Part shown: positions 32,995-43,684 of the stretch, one piece after another
Layout: every line of letters begins with the position of its first letter
Position numbering within the stretch: the stretch's first letter is position 1
Source of the DNA: Trema orientale
Taxonomy: Eukaryota; Streptophyta; Magnoliopsida; Rosales; Cannabaceae
Direction of reading: 5' to 3'
DNA length: 64,000 bases
Assembly (NCBI GenBank): GCA_002914845.1
Contig: JXTC01000126.1
Location: 732,874-796,873, forward strand
Made by a program: the position numbers and the translations under genes
The notes under the pieces: generated by a model
What the model saw: the letters and a program-made list of their open reading frames with translations, nothing else
What the model was told of the DNA's origin: nothing
Database searches by the model: none

Positions 32995-33838
32995 TAGTTT
33001 TAACTCATTGATCATGACCATACTATTGTGAATATATGTGAGCGTATTATTTTAAGTGTTATAGAAGATTATGGCGTAGGAAGATTATGGCGTAGGAAAC
33101 TATATTATTTCTATTACTTTAGATAATACTTCCGCCAACACAAAGGCTAGGGTACTCTTGAGGGGTTGCTAAACTCATATAATGGAGGTTTTTTACTATA
33201 TCAACGTTATGTCTTCCATATCATTAACCCCGTAGTGAAATCAGATATAAAGATAATAGATTCATAAAGTTGAAAAATCTGTGGTGCTATTGCTTTGATT
33301 AATAATTCAAACCCACGCATAGCTGAGTTTAAGAGATACTACAAAGTTGAAGGTCTAAAACTTAGGAAATTTGGTCTAAACATGCATGTTAGGTGGAGCT
33401 CCATTTTTTAACGATAAAAAACACAATAAAGTATCAATTTGTTATTACTATCTTTTACAACTCAAAAATAGGTTTTGTAGTATTGTAAGAAAGTGATTAG
33501 TTTATTGCTGCACAAGTTGTACAATTTTTAGAAATTTTTTATGATGCGTCTATTTTTTTATCTGTTGTTTATACTCCTACTTCTCCTTAGTTTTGCACAT
33601 TGTTTATGAACTTTCTAACATGTTTTTTTTTTTTTGTAATAGAAATAATGGATTATTTAGACCAATTATAGAAGATGGCTCTATTATCATATTCACCAAC
33701 TTTTTAGTTGCATTACACAAGCTATTGAGAAAAAATTGGAGCTACATCTCCAAGGAAATTGGACTAATAAAGCTTTGTACCTCCATCAAGAGTGATAAGA
33801 AGACTACGAGTCTTATTGTGCAAATTTGAGAAGTATTT
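32783..33838 (+). pseudogene. hAT-family transposase, continuation after the retrotransposon insertion, decayed
   Basis: Resumes the reading from 22286 with TTRSDIICYNKMRTVLRSEI, then ISLNFNIA, stop, KYDMWSGRIDEDYLNVVAQY. This corresponds to the region of hAT transposases leading into the catalytic core (Y-D-M-W-S replaces a C/D-x-W-S type motif). Further on, KFGLNMHVRWSS at about 33368-33405 matches the conserved region before the dimerisation domain. The last part (33640-33838), with NWSYISKEIGL, is not confidently assigned. An (AAT)n run at 32952-32993 and a 16-bp duplication (AAGATTATGGCGTAGG twice, 33065-33096) interrupt the frame. The C-terminal dimerisation domain was not recognised, so the gene is truncated as well as split. 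Confidence 0.65.
32952..32993. repeat. (AAT)n microsatellite
   Basis: About 14 perfect AAT/ATA units inside the hAT remnant. Confidence 0.95.
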
Positions 33839-33839
33839 G

Positions 33840-34031
33840 CTGATGAAACATCTTAAGATACCTCAAATAATAAAAGTAAAAGAAAAAGAAGTAAAAAAAT
33901 AAAAGTAAAAAGAAACTAAAAGCAAAAAAAAAAAATGAAACTAAAAGAAACTAAAAGCAAAAAAAAAATGAAAGTTAAAAACAAGTAAAGAAAAAGAAAT
34001 TGAAAAAATAGCAAAATAATTAGGAATCAAT
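33840..34031 (-). other. Purine-rich leader of a truncated gypsy element (E)
   Basis: Dominated by AAAAGTAAAAGAAAC-type repeats on the plus strand. It lies between the hAT remnant and the primer site of LTR E and has no coding potential. The rest of element E's internal region is absent. Confidence 0.5.
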
Positions 34032-34049
34032 TCCCTGACAATGGTGCCA
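34032..34049 (-). other. Primer-binding site of element E (tRNA-Asp type)
   Basis: The plus strand reads TCCCTGACAATGGTGCCA, differing from the tRNA-Asp end at five positions. It is five bases from the LTR end at 34055, so a minus-strand element ran to the left of here. Confidence 0.78.
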
Positions 34050-34054
34050 AAATT

Positions 34055-36788
34055 TGATTGTAGTCATTTCGCAGTCACATTAAAACCTTCCTATTCCTAT
34101 TCTAGTTCAACCTAGTACAGTAGTAGTAAGAGTCGATTACATCAGGAATTGGTCTAACTATTAAGCTATTAATCCTATAGTTTTAAAGGGAAGTTTATAA
34201 ATTAAAACTAAATCTAATTAAACAGTAAAAGCAAGCAGCAATAAAATAAAATAGGTCAAAGGGTCATTCTCTACCACTAGACACTCTTATTAACTAAACT
34301 ACCAAATTCTATATCTAATTATTTACCAAAGTTACCAACCTTTAGATAATAACTAGCTCTGGTATCTCTATTTTTGCTTACTTATTTACTAGACAAAATA
34401 AGTTCTTCATCTAGATTCTATTAATTTGACAACTTTGAATAAGCTCTCTCCATTTGGTTTAATTAATGCATTAGGTTAAGAAAAATAAGTTCGATTCTTA
34501 GTAACAATTACACAAGCTTGGATTATCTTTAACCTTGGATATGTTCTTCATCATAATTAATCAATCAATTATCTTAATTCAATTAATCATAATTTGCTAC
34601 TAAGGATTAGGAAACCTAGACAATGACGGATCTAAAGCTCTAATCTAGCTATAGATATTTAAATATTCACTTGGTTGTATACCCAAACAAATCAAAATAG
34701 AAATCTGCTACGAAATACACACACATTATGTATAAAATACTCTGCATCATATCAAGTAATATAATAAAAGTAAATTTATCGTCCATCAAGTATTGTTTTT
34801 CCTAAATTAAGCTAATTACTATGGCCTTGGTAACCTAATTTTATCTTGGCAACCCAATTTTTTGGACTAAAAAGTAAAAAGAACAATTAAACAGGCAATG
34901 ATTTAAGTAATTAAAAATAAGAATTGAGGAGATAAAAGTAGGATAAAAAAAGTATTGTATTGGAATACTAGTTTTGAAAAGTGGTAGTTTTTTTTTTTTA
35001 AAAAAAAAAAAGTGGGGCTTAACTAATGACCACCACTTACTACAAATTTAAAGGAAAATAACACACACACACTCTACCAAGGTTTGAACCCCTGACCCCC
35101 CCAAACTAACACATACATCCCTCAAGCCTTGGACCAACTGAGCTAGCCCCAGTTAGCTTTTGAAAAGTGGTAGTTAAGAAGTGTCATTTTCAAAAATAAT
35201 ATTATTACGAAACTGGTTACTAATTACAATTAATAAGTAGCTAGTGATCCGTCACAAGACTAGTGACTAATTACTAATTAGTAATCTGGTTACTTATTTC
35301 AAAACTGGTTATCACATTAGTAATAAGACTTCTTACCAGATTGACCATAGCAATACACAGATTGCAATTAAGCATAATACAAAAGGCATACTAATATATA
35401 AATTTGCAACTTTTCTACATGAGTACAATGCAAGAGGCATTTTATTGAATAGGGAACATCATTAAACAACAAGCTAATTACTCTTTTTTTCCCCTCCTTT
35501 TTTTTCAATTTTTTTTTCAAAAAGCAATTAACTTACTACTTGTCCACAATAGCAACCAATCGTACATCACATAATAAACTTTAAAAGAAAGAGAAAGGTA
35601 CATACCTATTATTCAGTTCATTTTAAACAAAATAGGAGGTTCTAGAATTTTTAGTATTTCCATTTAGTCGGTTGTTATTTTTTTTGTGCCAAATAACTTC
35701 TTGGTCTTGAATCTAGATCTAGTGGTAACTTCTGGTAATTTTTGTTTCCTTCATACTTAGGCCACTGAAGATAGACTTGCATCGATGTATTCCCCTTAAA
35801 AAAGAACCATATTGATCCTGATCCGTAATCAAAACTAAATTATTTGGATACAAACTATAAAAAATAAACCAAAATTATTTTCTTTTTGAACAAGTTGATT
35901 ACAAAATGAACTAGTCGAAAATATAGTAAAGAAAAATTAGAATTTTGTAATAGTCATCAAAACAAAGCCAAGTTAATTCTAACAAGAAAACAAAGAAACC
36001 CCACGTCAAAATTTGCATAAGTGAGTATTTTGGAACATTAGATCATTGTTGAATACATGAAGCACTCTATTTCAACATTGGACATATGTTTTCCAAAGCA
36101 TCAGTTGCTATTAATGGCTTTAGCAATGGCTCCATCACTTAGATCTCGAGATCTAACTTATGCTGACCTAAATTCAGTTTGAGAACAATCGAAGATGAAT
36201 GACTAGACTAAAATCACCAGCGGTGATACTAAAAGAATGTAATTTCAGAAGAGATTCTTGTAAGAGCAAAGAAAGAGAAAGAGTTTAGAGGAAGCTATTG
36301 GAGCTTAGCTCAGGCATTTAAGCATGTGGTATTAAAAAGAAAATACTGTACAAAAATAAATAAACCAACCTACCATATTCTTGCTATTACTTAAAAAAGG
36401 TGGTATTTAAAAAAACGGTGTTGGAATTAATTTCCTTAAAAAGGTAAAGTTCTAATTAAGTCTTGATACAAGTGAGCCTAAGATATTAATTTAAGTCTAT
36501 AGCATTATAAGCTAAAATAGCACTTTTAAATTTCATAAATATTAAAAAAAAGACATTATATAGAACTTAATTAAATAATTGTATCAACTTATTAATTAAT
36601 TTCGCACGTGTATCCAAATGAAATAACAATAATAGAAGCTATGAAATTACTATTTTACTCCTCTAATTACTTATTAAATTTTTAAGTCAAAATTACATCT
36701 AATGAACAATTTTGAACATTCACACAGATCAATAAAAGAAAGAAATAAATGAAATAAATGTTGGGCTAAGTGTTGATGAAAGAAAGAA
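34055..36788 (-). repeat. LTR of gypsy element E (outer boundary uncertain)
   Basis: The inner end is at 34055 (complement ACTACAATCA). A CTATTAAGCTATTAATCC region near the inner end resembles the layout of the other group LTRs. The outer end cannot be fixed without a second copy; the whole stretch to 36788 is unassigned non-coding A+T-rich DNA. A SINE interrupts it at 34990-35157. Open frames in it look like chance. Confidence 0.5.
34972..35175 (-). mobile_element. tRNA-derived SINE, copy 1, with 18-bp target duplication
   Basis: Body 34990-35157 on the minus strand, flanked by TTTTGAAAAGTGGTAGTT on both sides (34972-34989, 35158-35175). The pol III A box is the complement of CCAACTGAGCTA (35134-35145) and the B box is GGTTCAAACCT (complement of 35080-35090). 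On its own strand the 3' tail reads GTAGTAAGTGGTGGTCATTA followed by GTTAAGCCCCAC, then a T-run and an A-run. The tail matches SINE copy 2; the head does not closely match. It sits inside gypsy LTR E and is therefore younger than it. Confidence 0.9.
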
Positions 36789-37286
36789 ATATTGTGAGTT
36801 AGTGGTGTGTTGCTTGGTGTGTGAAAGAATAGCTCTATATTAGTCCAAGAGTTAATATGCTTAAGGGTGATTTGAGCTCACTTTACCTAAATCATCATAC
36901 CTTCACCTAAGCTAATATTTCAACCTTAATGAAGACCTTTTGATCCTTGGTGTTGTGTTTATCTATATTTGTGGAGATAGATTTGAAAAGCAAACTTATA
37001 GAACTCGATTAATGTTTTTGAGATTTGTGCTTAATATATATTTGCAAAAACTTATCTGGATTTTACACAATGATAGGAGAAAGGCATTTATACACATACA
37101 TACACACAGAAAATCTAATTTGAAATGGGACGTGCTCTTGAGTTATTCTTACTACCTAGGTAATATTTTTTTTAGCTTTGAGGAACCAATTCGAAATCAT
37201 CAGTGTTAGTACAATACCTCTGGTATGTATTTAGATGTTTTTTTTTCTTTTGCCTGAGGACTAGCAAAATCTTAAGTTTGGGGGTG
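36789..37286 (+). repeat. 3' internal region of gypsy family D, second (inverted) copy
   Basis: Reverse-complement match to 20357-20870, starting at the same internal word (TATTGTGAGTTAGTG) and ending with the polypurine tract AAGTTTGGGGGTG at about 37274-37286. The upstream flank is unrelated to that of the other copy. Confidence 0.78.
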
Positions 37287-38440
37287 TACTAACTCTATAA
37301 AATTAGATTTATCTAGTGCTAATTTACCTTAAGTTTTGTTATGTTCTTGTTTATATTAAGTTGTTTCAATCGTTTTTGTTATTGTTTTGCTTGTTTATGT
37401 ATATAAGTGAATAAAATAAGGCTGTTTGATGTAAATTAAGGTGAATTTATGACTCACAAATGGGGTTTTTAAAATCATTAAGATCGAGTTATACGGACGT
37501 AACGCAATGAAAATTAGTCAAATCGGAGTAAAAATGAAGAAATGGTACACTCAGGAAGCCACGGCACCAGAACAGCAGAAAAGTGGTACTGCAGCACTAA
37601 AAGTGGCGCCACAATGCCAACTCTCGGGAACTTTTGGCACCGTGGTGTCACCTCTATGTCTTAGGTTAATAATTGAAGATCGAGATCAATTTTTTGACGA
37701 TCCAAGGGTCCAGATTCGGCCTGCCTTAAGTTTACACGAGCCACCTCTTTAAAACCCTATCTTTAGGGTTGAAAGAGGCATGTTGGGATAGAGAGAGAGA
37801 GAAGGAGGGATCTATGGAAGGAGAAGAATAAGGGGAAGAAGAAGATGAATACAAGATCCAATCCTCCATTTCTTGATTTCCTCTACAATATCAACACCAC
37901 CCTTTGTTCATACTATCTTTTATTTATTTTCTTGTGAGTTTTTTTCTTTGTATTTTCCATATTTAGAGAGTGATATTGTTGAGAGAAAATCTTTGAGGAA
38001 GAATTCAAGGGAGCAAGAACCAAACTTGGAGGAGGAGAATGACAACCTCCGTGAACACTTTTAAGCTCTTCAAAGAGGGGGAATTCTAAAATTCTTTTCT
38101 CTTTCATATTTTATATTTCTTGAATTCATTGTATTAAAATATTATTGTTCTCAATTTATATTATGAACTAAATTTTTTTTTGTCTAGTTTTACTATGTGA
38201 ACCAACCTAGTATCTTATGTTTGCTTATTTTTCTCCTCTTTTATTAATCAAATCCATTATTGAGTTATTTATTTTACCTTATACTTATTGTTTCTATTTA
38301 ATTGATCACTAAATAGATTCTTGAGTGAAATTTTATGAGCTTGAAAAAGGAATTAGAAATTTGGACTTAGGTAAAACAATATAAGATTACCTAGTTTAGG
38401 GTAAGCTTGTATAGAATAGGAATATACCTATATACCATGT
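37287..38440 (+). repeat. Gypsy LTR (family D), second copy, 3'-truncated
   Basis: Starts TACTAACTCTATAAAATTAG (TG mutated to TA). It follows the LTR at 18734-20356 in reverse complement through GAATTCAAGGGAGCAAG and the CTCTTCAAAGAGGGGGAATT region, then breaks off at about 38440 (ATACCTATATACCAT) against the gag-only element. About 450-500 bases of LTR end are missing. A palindrome cluster is at 37555-37650. Confidence 0.8.
37555..37650. repeat. GC-rich palindrome cluster in LTR D, second copy
   Basis: CCACGGCACCAG, GGTACTGCAGCACT, TGGCGCCACAATGCC and GGCACCGTGGTGTC; corresponds in place to the cluster at 19955-20065. Confidence 0.7.
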
Positions 38441-39373
38441 GTCAAAGTCCCAATGGTGCACACCCTTTACCACATTGGTAATTGTAAAAATGACTTGCTT
38501 AGTGCACACATGTGTAAGAGTTATCACAACACTATCTACGTGTCAAAGTCCTAATGGGCAGTTGATATAGAAAATGACACTTCCCACAGCGCCTTTGCCA
38601 CCTTAGTGGTTGTAGTGATAATGTACTTACAATATAATAATAATTATAGCATAGTAATAATGTAAGGGTTATCACAACACTTCCTAAATGTCGAAGTCCC
38701 AATAGGTGTTTATAATAAGCAATAACACTTCCTACAGTATCCTCGCCACAAAAGCCGGTAGTTAGGATAACTTGCTTATGTGAGATGATGATAATAATAT
38801 AATAATGCAATAATGATAAAGAGGTCTAGTTGACTAAGATGAATAAACTGACCATAATATCAACTAGAAATCAACTATAAATGAGGAGTTAGATAATAAA
38901 ATGATAAGAATAATAAATAGGAGACAATCAAAGAGCACGAAATCCCAAACTTGTGCCATACGTTAAGCATAGAGTTCGAGGAGAGTAGCTCGGTACCCAC
39001 AGATCATTGAAGTGTAGATATTAAGGCCTGCATGCAAGATAACTTATGAAATGAGTTAGAAACGTGCATATAAAAAAAGTGGTATGAAAATAATATATAA
39101 AAAAAGAAGATAGTAAGAAAATAATAAAATAATAGAAAAATGGCATGCAAGAGGATAAATGAGCTTAGAGCATACAAGAAGATAAAAGTAGTTTAGGAAT
39201 AGATATATGTAAAGAAGAATTGATGAGCTTAGAGCCAAAAATGGTACATACAAACTAGGCCTATGAAAATATGTGTATTTGTGCAAATGATAATAACTTG
39301 GTGACCAAGTCTATATATAAGAAAAAGAATGCAAACACCTCGTGGACTGTAAAGAATTCTAAGATATATATAT

Positions 39374-39626
39374 ATATATAAAGGTTTCTAATCCAATAAG
39401 TATTTTTTTTTTAACCTATGTATAGGTATTTTTTTTAGTTGTTAGATCATCATCTAACGGTGATCCAACGGCTATAATGATATACATGAAAAGACGTGAA
39501 CATTAATGCTATATCATTCTCATCATTTTTACTATAAAAGACATGCATGATAAATTTTAATTGACCAAAATGATACCTATACATAGGTAAAAAAAATTAC
39601 CTACTGGATTGCTGCCCATATATAAA
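39374..39626. mobile_element. Mutator-like MITE, family M2 copy 1, with 9-bp target duplication
   Basis: Element 39383-39617 flanked by ATATATAAA (39374-39382 and 39618-39626). Terminal inverted repeats: the complement of the right end is GGGCAGCAATCCAGTAGGTA and the left end is GGTTTCTAATCCAATAAGTA. Inside are two copies of ACCTATNNATAGGT palindromes. Absent from the sister LTR at the equivalent place, confirming insertion. Related in reverse complement to 57102-57353. Confidence 0.82.
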
Positions 39627-39812
39627 TAAATATGTGTGTGTGTGTGTATGTTTATGAAGATGAGATGAAGAATATGTTAAAACAAGGTCACGAGCTGGTG
39701 AAAATAATGAGAGGATAGTGATGGCATTGATGATGATATTAAGCCATAGAAGGATAAAGAGGATAAGAATATACGTATATAGATGGAGGTTTAATGGTTA
39801 TTGGTAGAGAAG

Positions 39813-39957
39813 TAATATGGTGATGGCAATGGTGTGGCTACAGATTAAGGAAAGGACGAGAGATGTTGATGATCGGAATAGAAAACAAGGCCACGAGTTG
39901 TACATAAGAACAAGAGAAATAGAAAGAAGAAGAGAGCTTTGGGCTTCAATTGAACAC

Positions 39958-39988
<31 letters not shown>

Positions 39989-40190
39989 CGTGATAGCAAA
40001 AGGCAAAAGAAATAAAAAGAAAGAAAAGATAATTGTATTGATGTAATATGGTGATGGCAATGGTGTGGCTACAGATTAAGGAAAGGACGAGAGATGTTGA
40101 TGATGGGGATATGAAACAAGGCCACAAGTTGCACACAAGAACAAGAGAAATAGAAAGAAGAAGGGAGCTTTGGGCTTCTGTTGAACACAA

Positions 40191-40253
<63 letters not shown>

Positions 40254-40290
40254 CATGATAGCAAAAGGCAAGAGAAATAAAAAGAAAGAA
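39813..40290. repeat. 231-bp tandem duplication with (GA)n arrays
   Basis: The unit starting TAATATGGTGATGGCAATGG occurs at 39813 and again at 40044. Each includes a (GA)n run (39959-39981; 40195-40252). The sister LTR at about 44930-45150 has a single unit. The long open frames across it are products of the GA repeat and are not genes. Confidence 0.85.
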
Positions 40291-40852
40291 AAGATTGATT
40301 ATGCATTGAGAGCTAAATGAATGTTACAAATGGGAAGAGTGTATCCCTATTTATAGGCAAAGTCATGCCTTAACTTATCTTACAAGGGGATGAAGTGTCA
40401 AGTTCCTATAGGCTAAGCTAGCAAGTACTTATACTAGAAGTACTTCTAATTACAAGTACTTAGTTGGCAAGTATATGAGTTGCAAGTACTTATGTCGCAA
40501 GGTCTCGGATTACAAGTACTTATCCTATAAGTACTTATAAGTTTAGAAGGTTCCAGAGACTTCTAAAAGCATACAGGCAGCTTGCTCTTATAGGTATGGA
40601 ACATTTTGGAAGGTTTTAGGAGCTTGAAAAATCTTGTACTCAAAGTTGCTAGCTTGTACACGAGGCATGTGATGCACATATGAGAGAGATGGGCTCCAAT
40701 ATGACTTGTAGCTTGAGCTTAAACAGCATGCAGTTCCTCCTCGAGTGACAAATAGTTTAGGTGAGCTAGTTTAAGCCTTAGTAATCTTGTGCTTAATTAG
40801 CACTGATCTACGCCTTAGGATTAATTCCAAAAATTAGAAAAATCCCAAAATA

Positions 40853-42029
40853 TTAAGTCTCCTAAGCTATAGTAAATAGTTCTGAGCCGTAGTGAAAGTG
40901 ATCAATCGCTAGATCTCACTTTTTTGAACATTCTTGGAAGAATGTGCCGATTATGTGTTAGCATATGTGCAGAGGAAAGATTTTCAAGTAAGAAAATAGG
41001 GAATAATTCCTTCAAAAAAGGACAATCGTTCTTGCAAACTTATGTCTTGGTAGAACTATATTAGATTGACAAATAGATGCTGAAATGTGGCATTTTTTAT
41101 TTTCTTTGCAATATCATGCAAAACAAAGAACTTGAAAATTGAACAATCAACTAGGAGCGCATAAAACATGAATTATCAAATGAAATGAAGTTTTAATTGT
41201 GCTTAGTTGATATGAATTTTCAATATAGTGTGGCATATTAATAAAGTGTAGGGGATAGAAATTAGTAAATTTCAAGATAATCACAATGCTCACTGCATAA
41301 ATAAAATCAAACATGTTAACGTGTTCTTGATGATTGAATTGGGCAAGACACCCTTATATAACTAAACCATACATATGTATATAGAGAGCGGTCATATATT
41401 ATTGATAGCTCTAGCTTATAATATGATTCCTATCATATTTGTAGCATTGGTATATCACATGATATTATTTAGAAAAAGTCATCATATCGATAGTTTTGGC
41501 ATATTGCATGATATTGTCATCTTGTTGATAGCTCAGCCATATCACATAACTTTACTTTAGCAAAACCATATTGTCGATAACTCTAGCTTACCATACTATT
41601 CTTGTCATATTGATAGCTCTGATATATCACATGATTTTGTTTTAGGAAAGTCATCATGTTGATAATTCTGGTACATCGCATGACATTTTCATCTTGTAGA
41701 TAGCTCAGACGTATCGCATGATATTTTATTATTTTGGTTTTCTTTGATAAAAATTTTGCTCAATAATGAAAGAAGTTGAAGCCAACTTAAAATCAGAAAG
41801 AATCACATAGCAGTCCAAAAGTATGAGATATATGCATTATTTTAGATTAGTAGGTAGAGAAATTATCTTTACGAGAAATATTGATGTAGAATTTTCTCTA
41901 TTCAAGATAGTCTCTCGTTCCTTAGCTACCCTTTTATTGATTTCATCTGTGATTTGGGAAAGGGTTGACATTTGCCTTTTGTTGCTAGCCATCGTGAATG
42001 ATTTCAACTCTTTGGTCCTTGGCTAAGTA
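40853..42029 (-). repeat. 3' internal region of the gag-only element
   Basis: Between the Gag end and the 3' LTR. No protease, RT, RNase H or integrase motif in any frame. Holds the 172-bp tandem repeat at 41391-41734. Confidence 0.6.
41391..41734. repeat. 172-bp tandem repeat with about 44-bp subrepeats
   Basis: Two diverged copies (about 41391-41562, 41563-41734), aligned at GATAGCTCTAGCTTA (41404) and GATAACTCTAGCTTA (41576). Within each, variants of GTTGATAGCTC and TATCACATGATATT recur about every 44 bases. The period is not a multiple of three and there is no open frame. Confidence 0.75.
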
Positions 42030-43236
42030 ATGCCATCAGATCTTGTAGCATTCAAAAGTAAGATGATCAATCCTTCGATAGAATATGCAGACTAGCAACT
42101 TGGCCAATTGCTCTTGTGTTGGCGGCCTGTTATTGGGCAGAAAAACTAGTACTCCATCTTCTATTCAAGCCTGGACTAGTATGTTGATTTATTCAGGTGT
42201 CAAAGATATTTCAAAGGAAATTGGCTGATTCTTTTTGTCTTATTGAGATTGTTCAATCAAGTCAACCTCTCTCTTTTGTTGAGCAAAAGGTGGTGAATTC
42301 CACATTTTGGTAGTAGATTTGTATAACTCCATAACTATTTCTTTTGTGTAACTTACTCTCAGCATCAATTCAGTAAAACTCGAGATAATATGGTTCTGAA
42401 TGTGAATCTTATACTCTGTTCACATGCCTTCAATGCACATTCAGATGAGTTCACCCTCCGAGATGATTTATTTGCAGTCCAAAGTTCTTTCTTTGAATCT
42501 ATTCACATAGATTATGAGTGATTCATTTTCTTTTTGTGCTATACTAGAGAGATCAGACAAGCGTAGCTTGTACTCCGCCACAAAGTATTTGTATAAAATA
42601 TTGCTACCAATTCTTCCCATATGCCGAGGCTATCAGCTGACAGATTGACGAACCACGAATATGCTCGATCAGTAAGGGATTTTCAAAATTCCCTCAATCA
42701 TAATTCATAGTCATCGGCGTAGATTCCAAGGTCGTCTAAGAAACCGATTATATGTTCTCTAGTATTGCCCTTCTTTCCATCAGATTTCTTAAATTGAGGC
42801 CTGGTCTAGTCTTTTGGATATAGCTTAGAATGGATATGCAAAGGGTAGAGAGGTTAGAAGTTTATTGCTGCTATAATCTTATTGGCTCTTTCGGCCTCTT
42901 TTTTAAGCACATCTTATAGTTGCTCTTTGTTAATGAAACTGTGTGAAGTTTCATTATTTGTGCTCACTGGAATTGTGACAGAAGAATTGACATAACTTTC
43001 TTGTGTAATCAGCATAGCAGGATTTTGACTGGCTGATGTAGGTGAATTATTGTTTGGACTTGATGGGATGGGGATAGATGAAGTTTCCGGTCTGTTTCTT
43101 CTTTCTAACTCAACCAACTTTTGCATCATCAATTCTTGAGATTATATTAGGCATTGTAGTATGCTTTTCATTTGAGCAAGATTTTCTTCTTATTGAGCTG
43201 GTGTGTAAAACTCGGTAGATTTTGCTCGTCGGCCAT
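42030..43236 (-). pseudogene. Gag gene of the gag-only (TR-GAG-like) element, decayed
   Basis: Minus strand from the ATG at 43236 (MADEQNLPSFTHQLNKKK). After a shift, MMMQKLVELERRNRPETSS at 43132 leads into a serine/proline/asparagine-rich linker to 42914. The Gag core at about 42785-42560 reads TREHIIGFLDDLGIYADDYE, then LTDRAYSWFVNLSADSLGIW, a retrotransposon-gag-type fold. At about 42110-42050 RRIDHLTFECYKI is the remains of a terminal zinc-finger-like motif. Several stops and shifts. No pol follows. Gag is the only protein this element family seems to have encoded here, so it would need enzymes from another element to move. The alternative is an autonomous element that lost pol entirely, which one copy cannot exclude. 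Confidence 0.75.
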
Positions 43237-43645
43237 TTGAAAGAATAAGATAGAAAGTGAGAGAACATGGAAAGATAAGTAAGAAAAGAAAAGAATGGAA
43301 TAGAATTTTAATAACAAAAAATTGAGCGACAGGAAAAGGCAAAGTGTTTAGAATGAAACAAGCAGAATTTTAGCAGAGTTTCGGTATATGAAATAGAATT
43401 TTGAGAAGTGAAACTGGCAGAGTTTCAAACAAGAATTTTGAGAAGTGAAACTGGTAGAATTTCGGAAGAGTTTCAGTATACAAAACAGAATTTTGAGAAG
43501 TAAAACTAGCAAAATAATGGTATAAGACCGAAACGGGTAGAGTAATGGTATGAATGAAAGTTTTGAGAAATGAAATGGGTAGAGTGATAGTATGCACTTG
43601 TAGATCTAAGGAATCTCAAAGAAAGCTTAGTTTCCCTAATGCTAC

Positions 43646-43663
43646 TCTCCAGCAAAGTCGCTA
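43646..43663 (-). other. Candidate primer-binding site of the gag-only element
   Basis: The plus strand reads TCTCCAGCAAAGTCGCTA, in the right place and orientation between LTR and gag. It differs from the tRNA-Asp type used by the other gypsy elements here. The primer tRNA is not assigned. Confidence 0.55.
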
Positions 43664-43684
43664 TTTAATATTCGGGATAAAACC

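Larger units (their letters stand above)
38441..40852 (-). repeat. 3' LTR of gag-only (TR-GAG-like) element, truncated at its end
   Basis: Direct repeat of about 43815-45686: shared words include TAATGTAAGGGTTATCACAA, GATAACTTGCTTA, GGTTTAATGGTTA and TTACAAGGGGAT, and the outer end AAAAATCCCAAAATA. Compared with the other LTR it carries a MITE (39383-39617), a 231-bp tandem duplication (39813-40290) and lacks its last stretch, being joined at 38441 to a broken gypsy LTR. Internally it has repeated AACACTTCC(C/T)ACA modules at about 100-bp spacing in 38500-38740. Confidence 0.82.

Noticed and set aside
35060..35157. Possible tRNA gene on the minus strand
   Set aside because: Same reason: tRNA-like head of a SINE with an 18-bp target duplication.
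36940..37209. 89-codon plus-strand open frame
   Set aside because: Lies in the non-coding 3' internal region of family D; the equivalent at 20440-20830 is not open, so there is no conservation.
39798..40320. Open frame of 157 codons with long Ser-Leu runs (and its Arg-Glu-rich complement)
   Set aside because: Direct translation of (GA)n/(CT)n repeats within an LTR; the tandem 231-bp duplication accounts for the repeated protein pattern.
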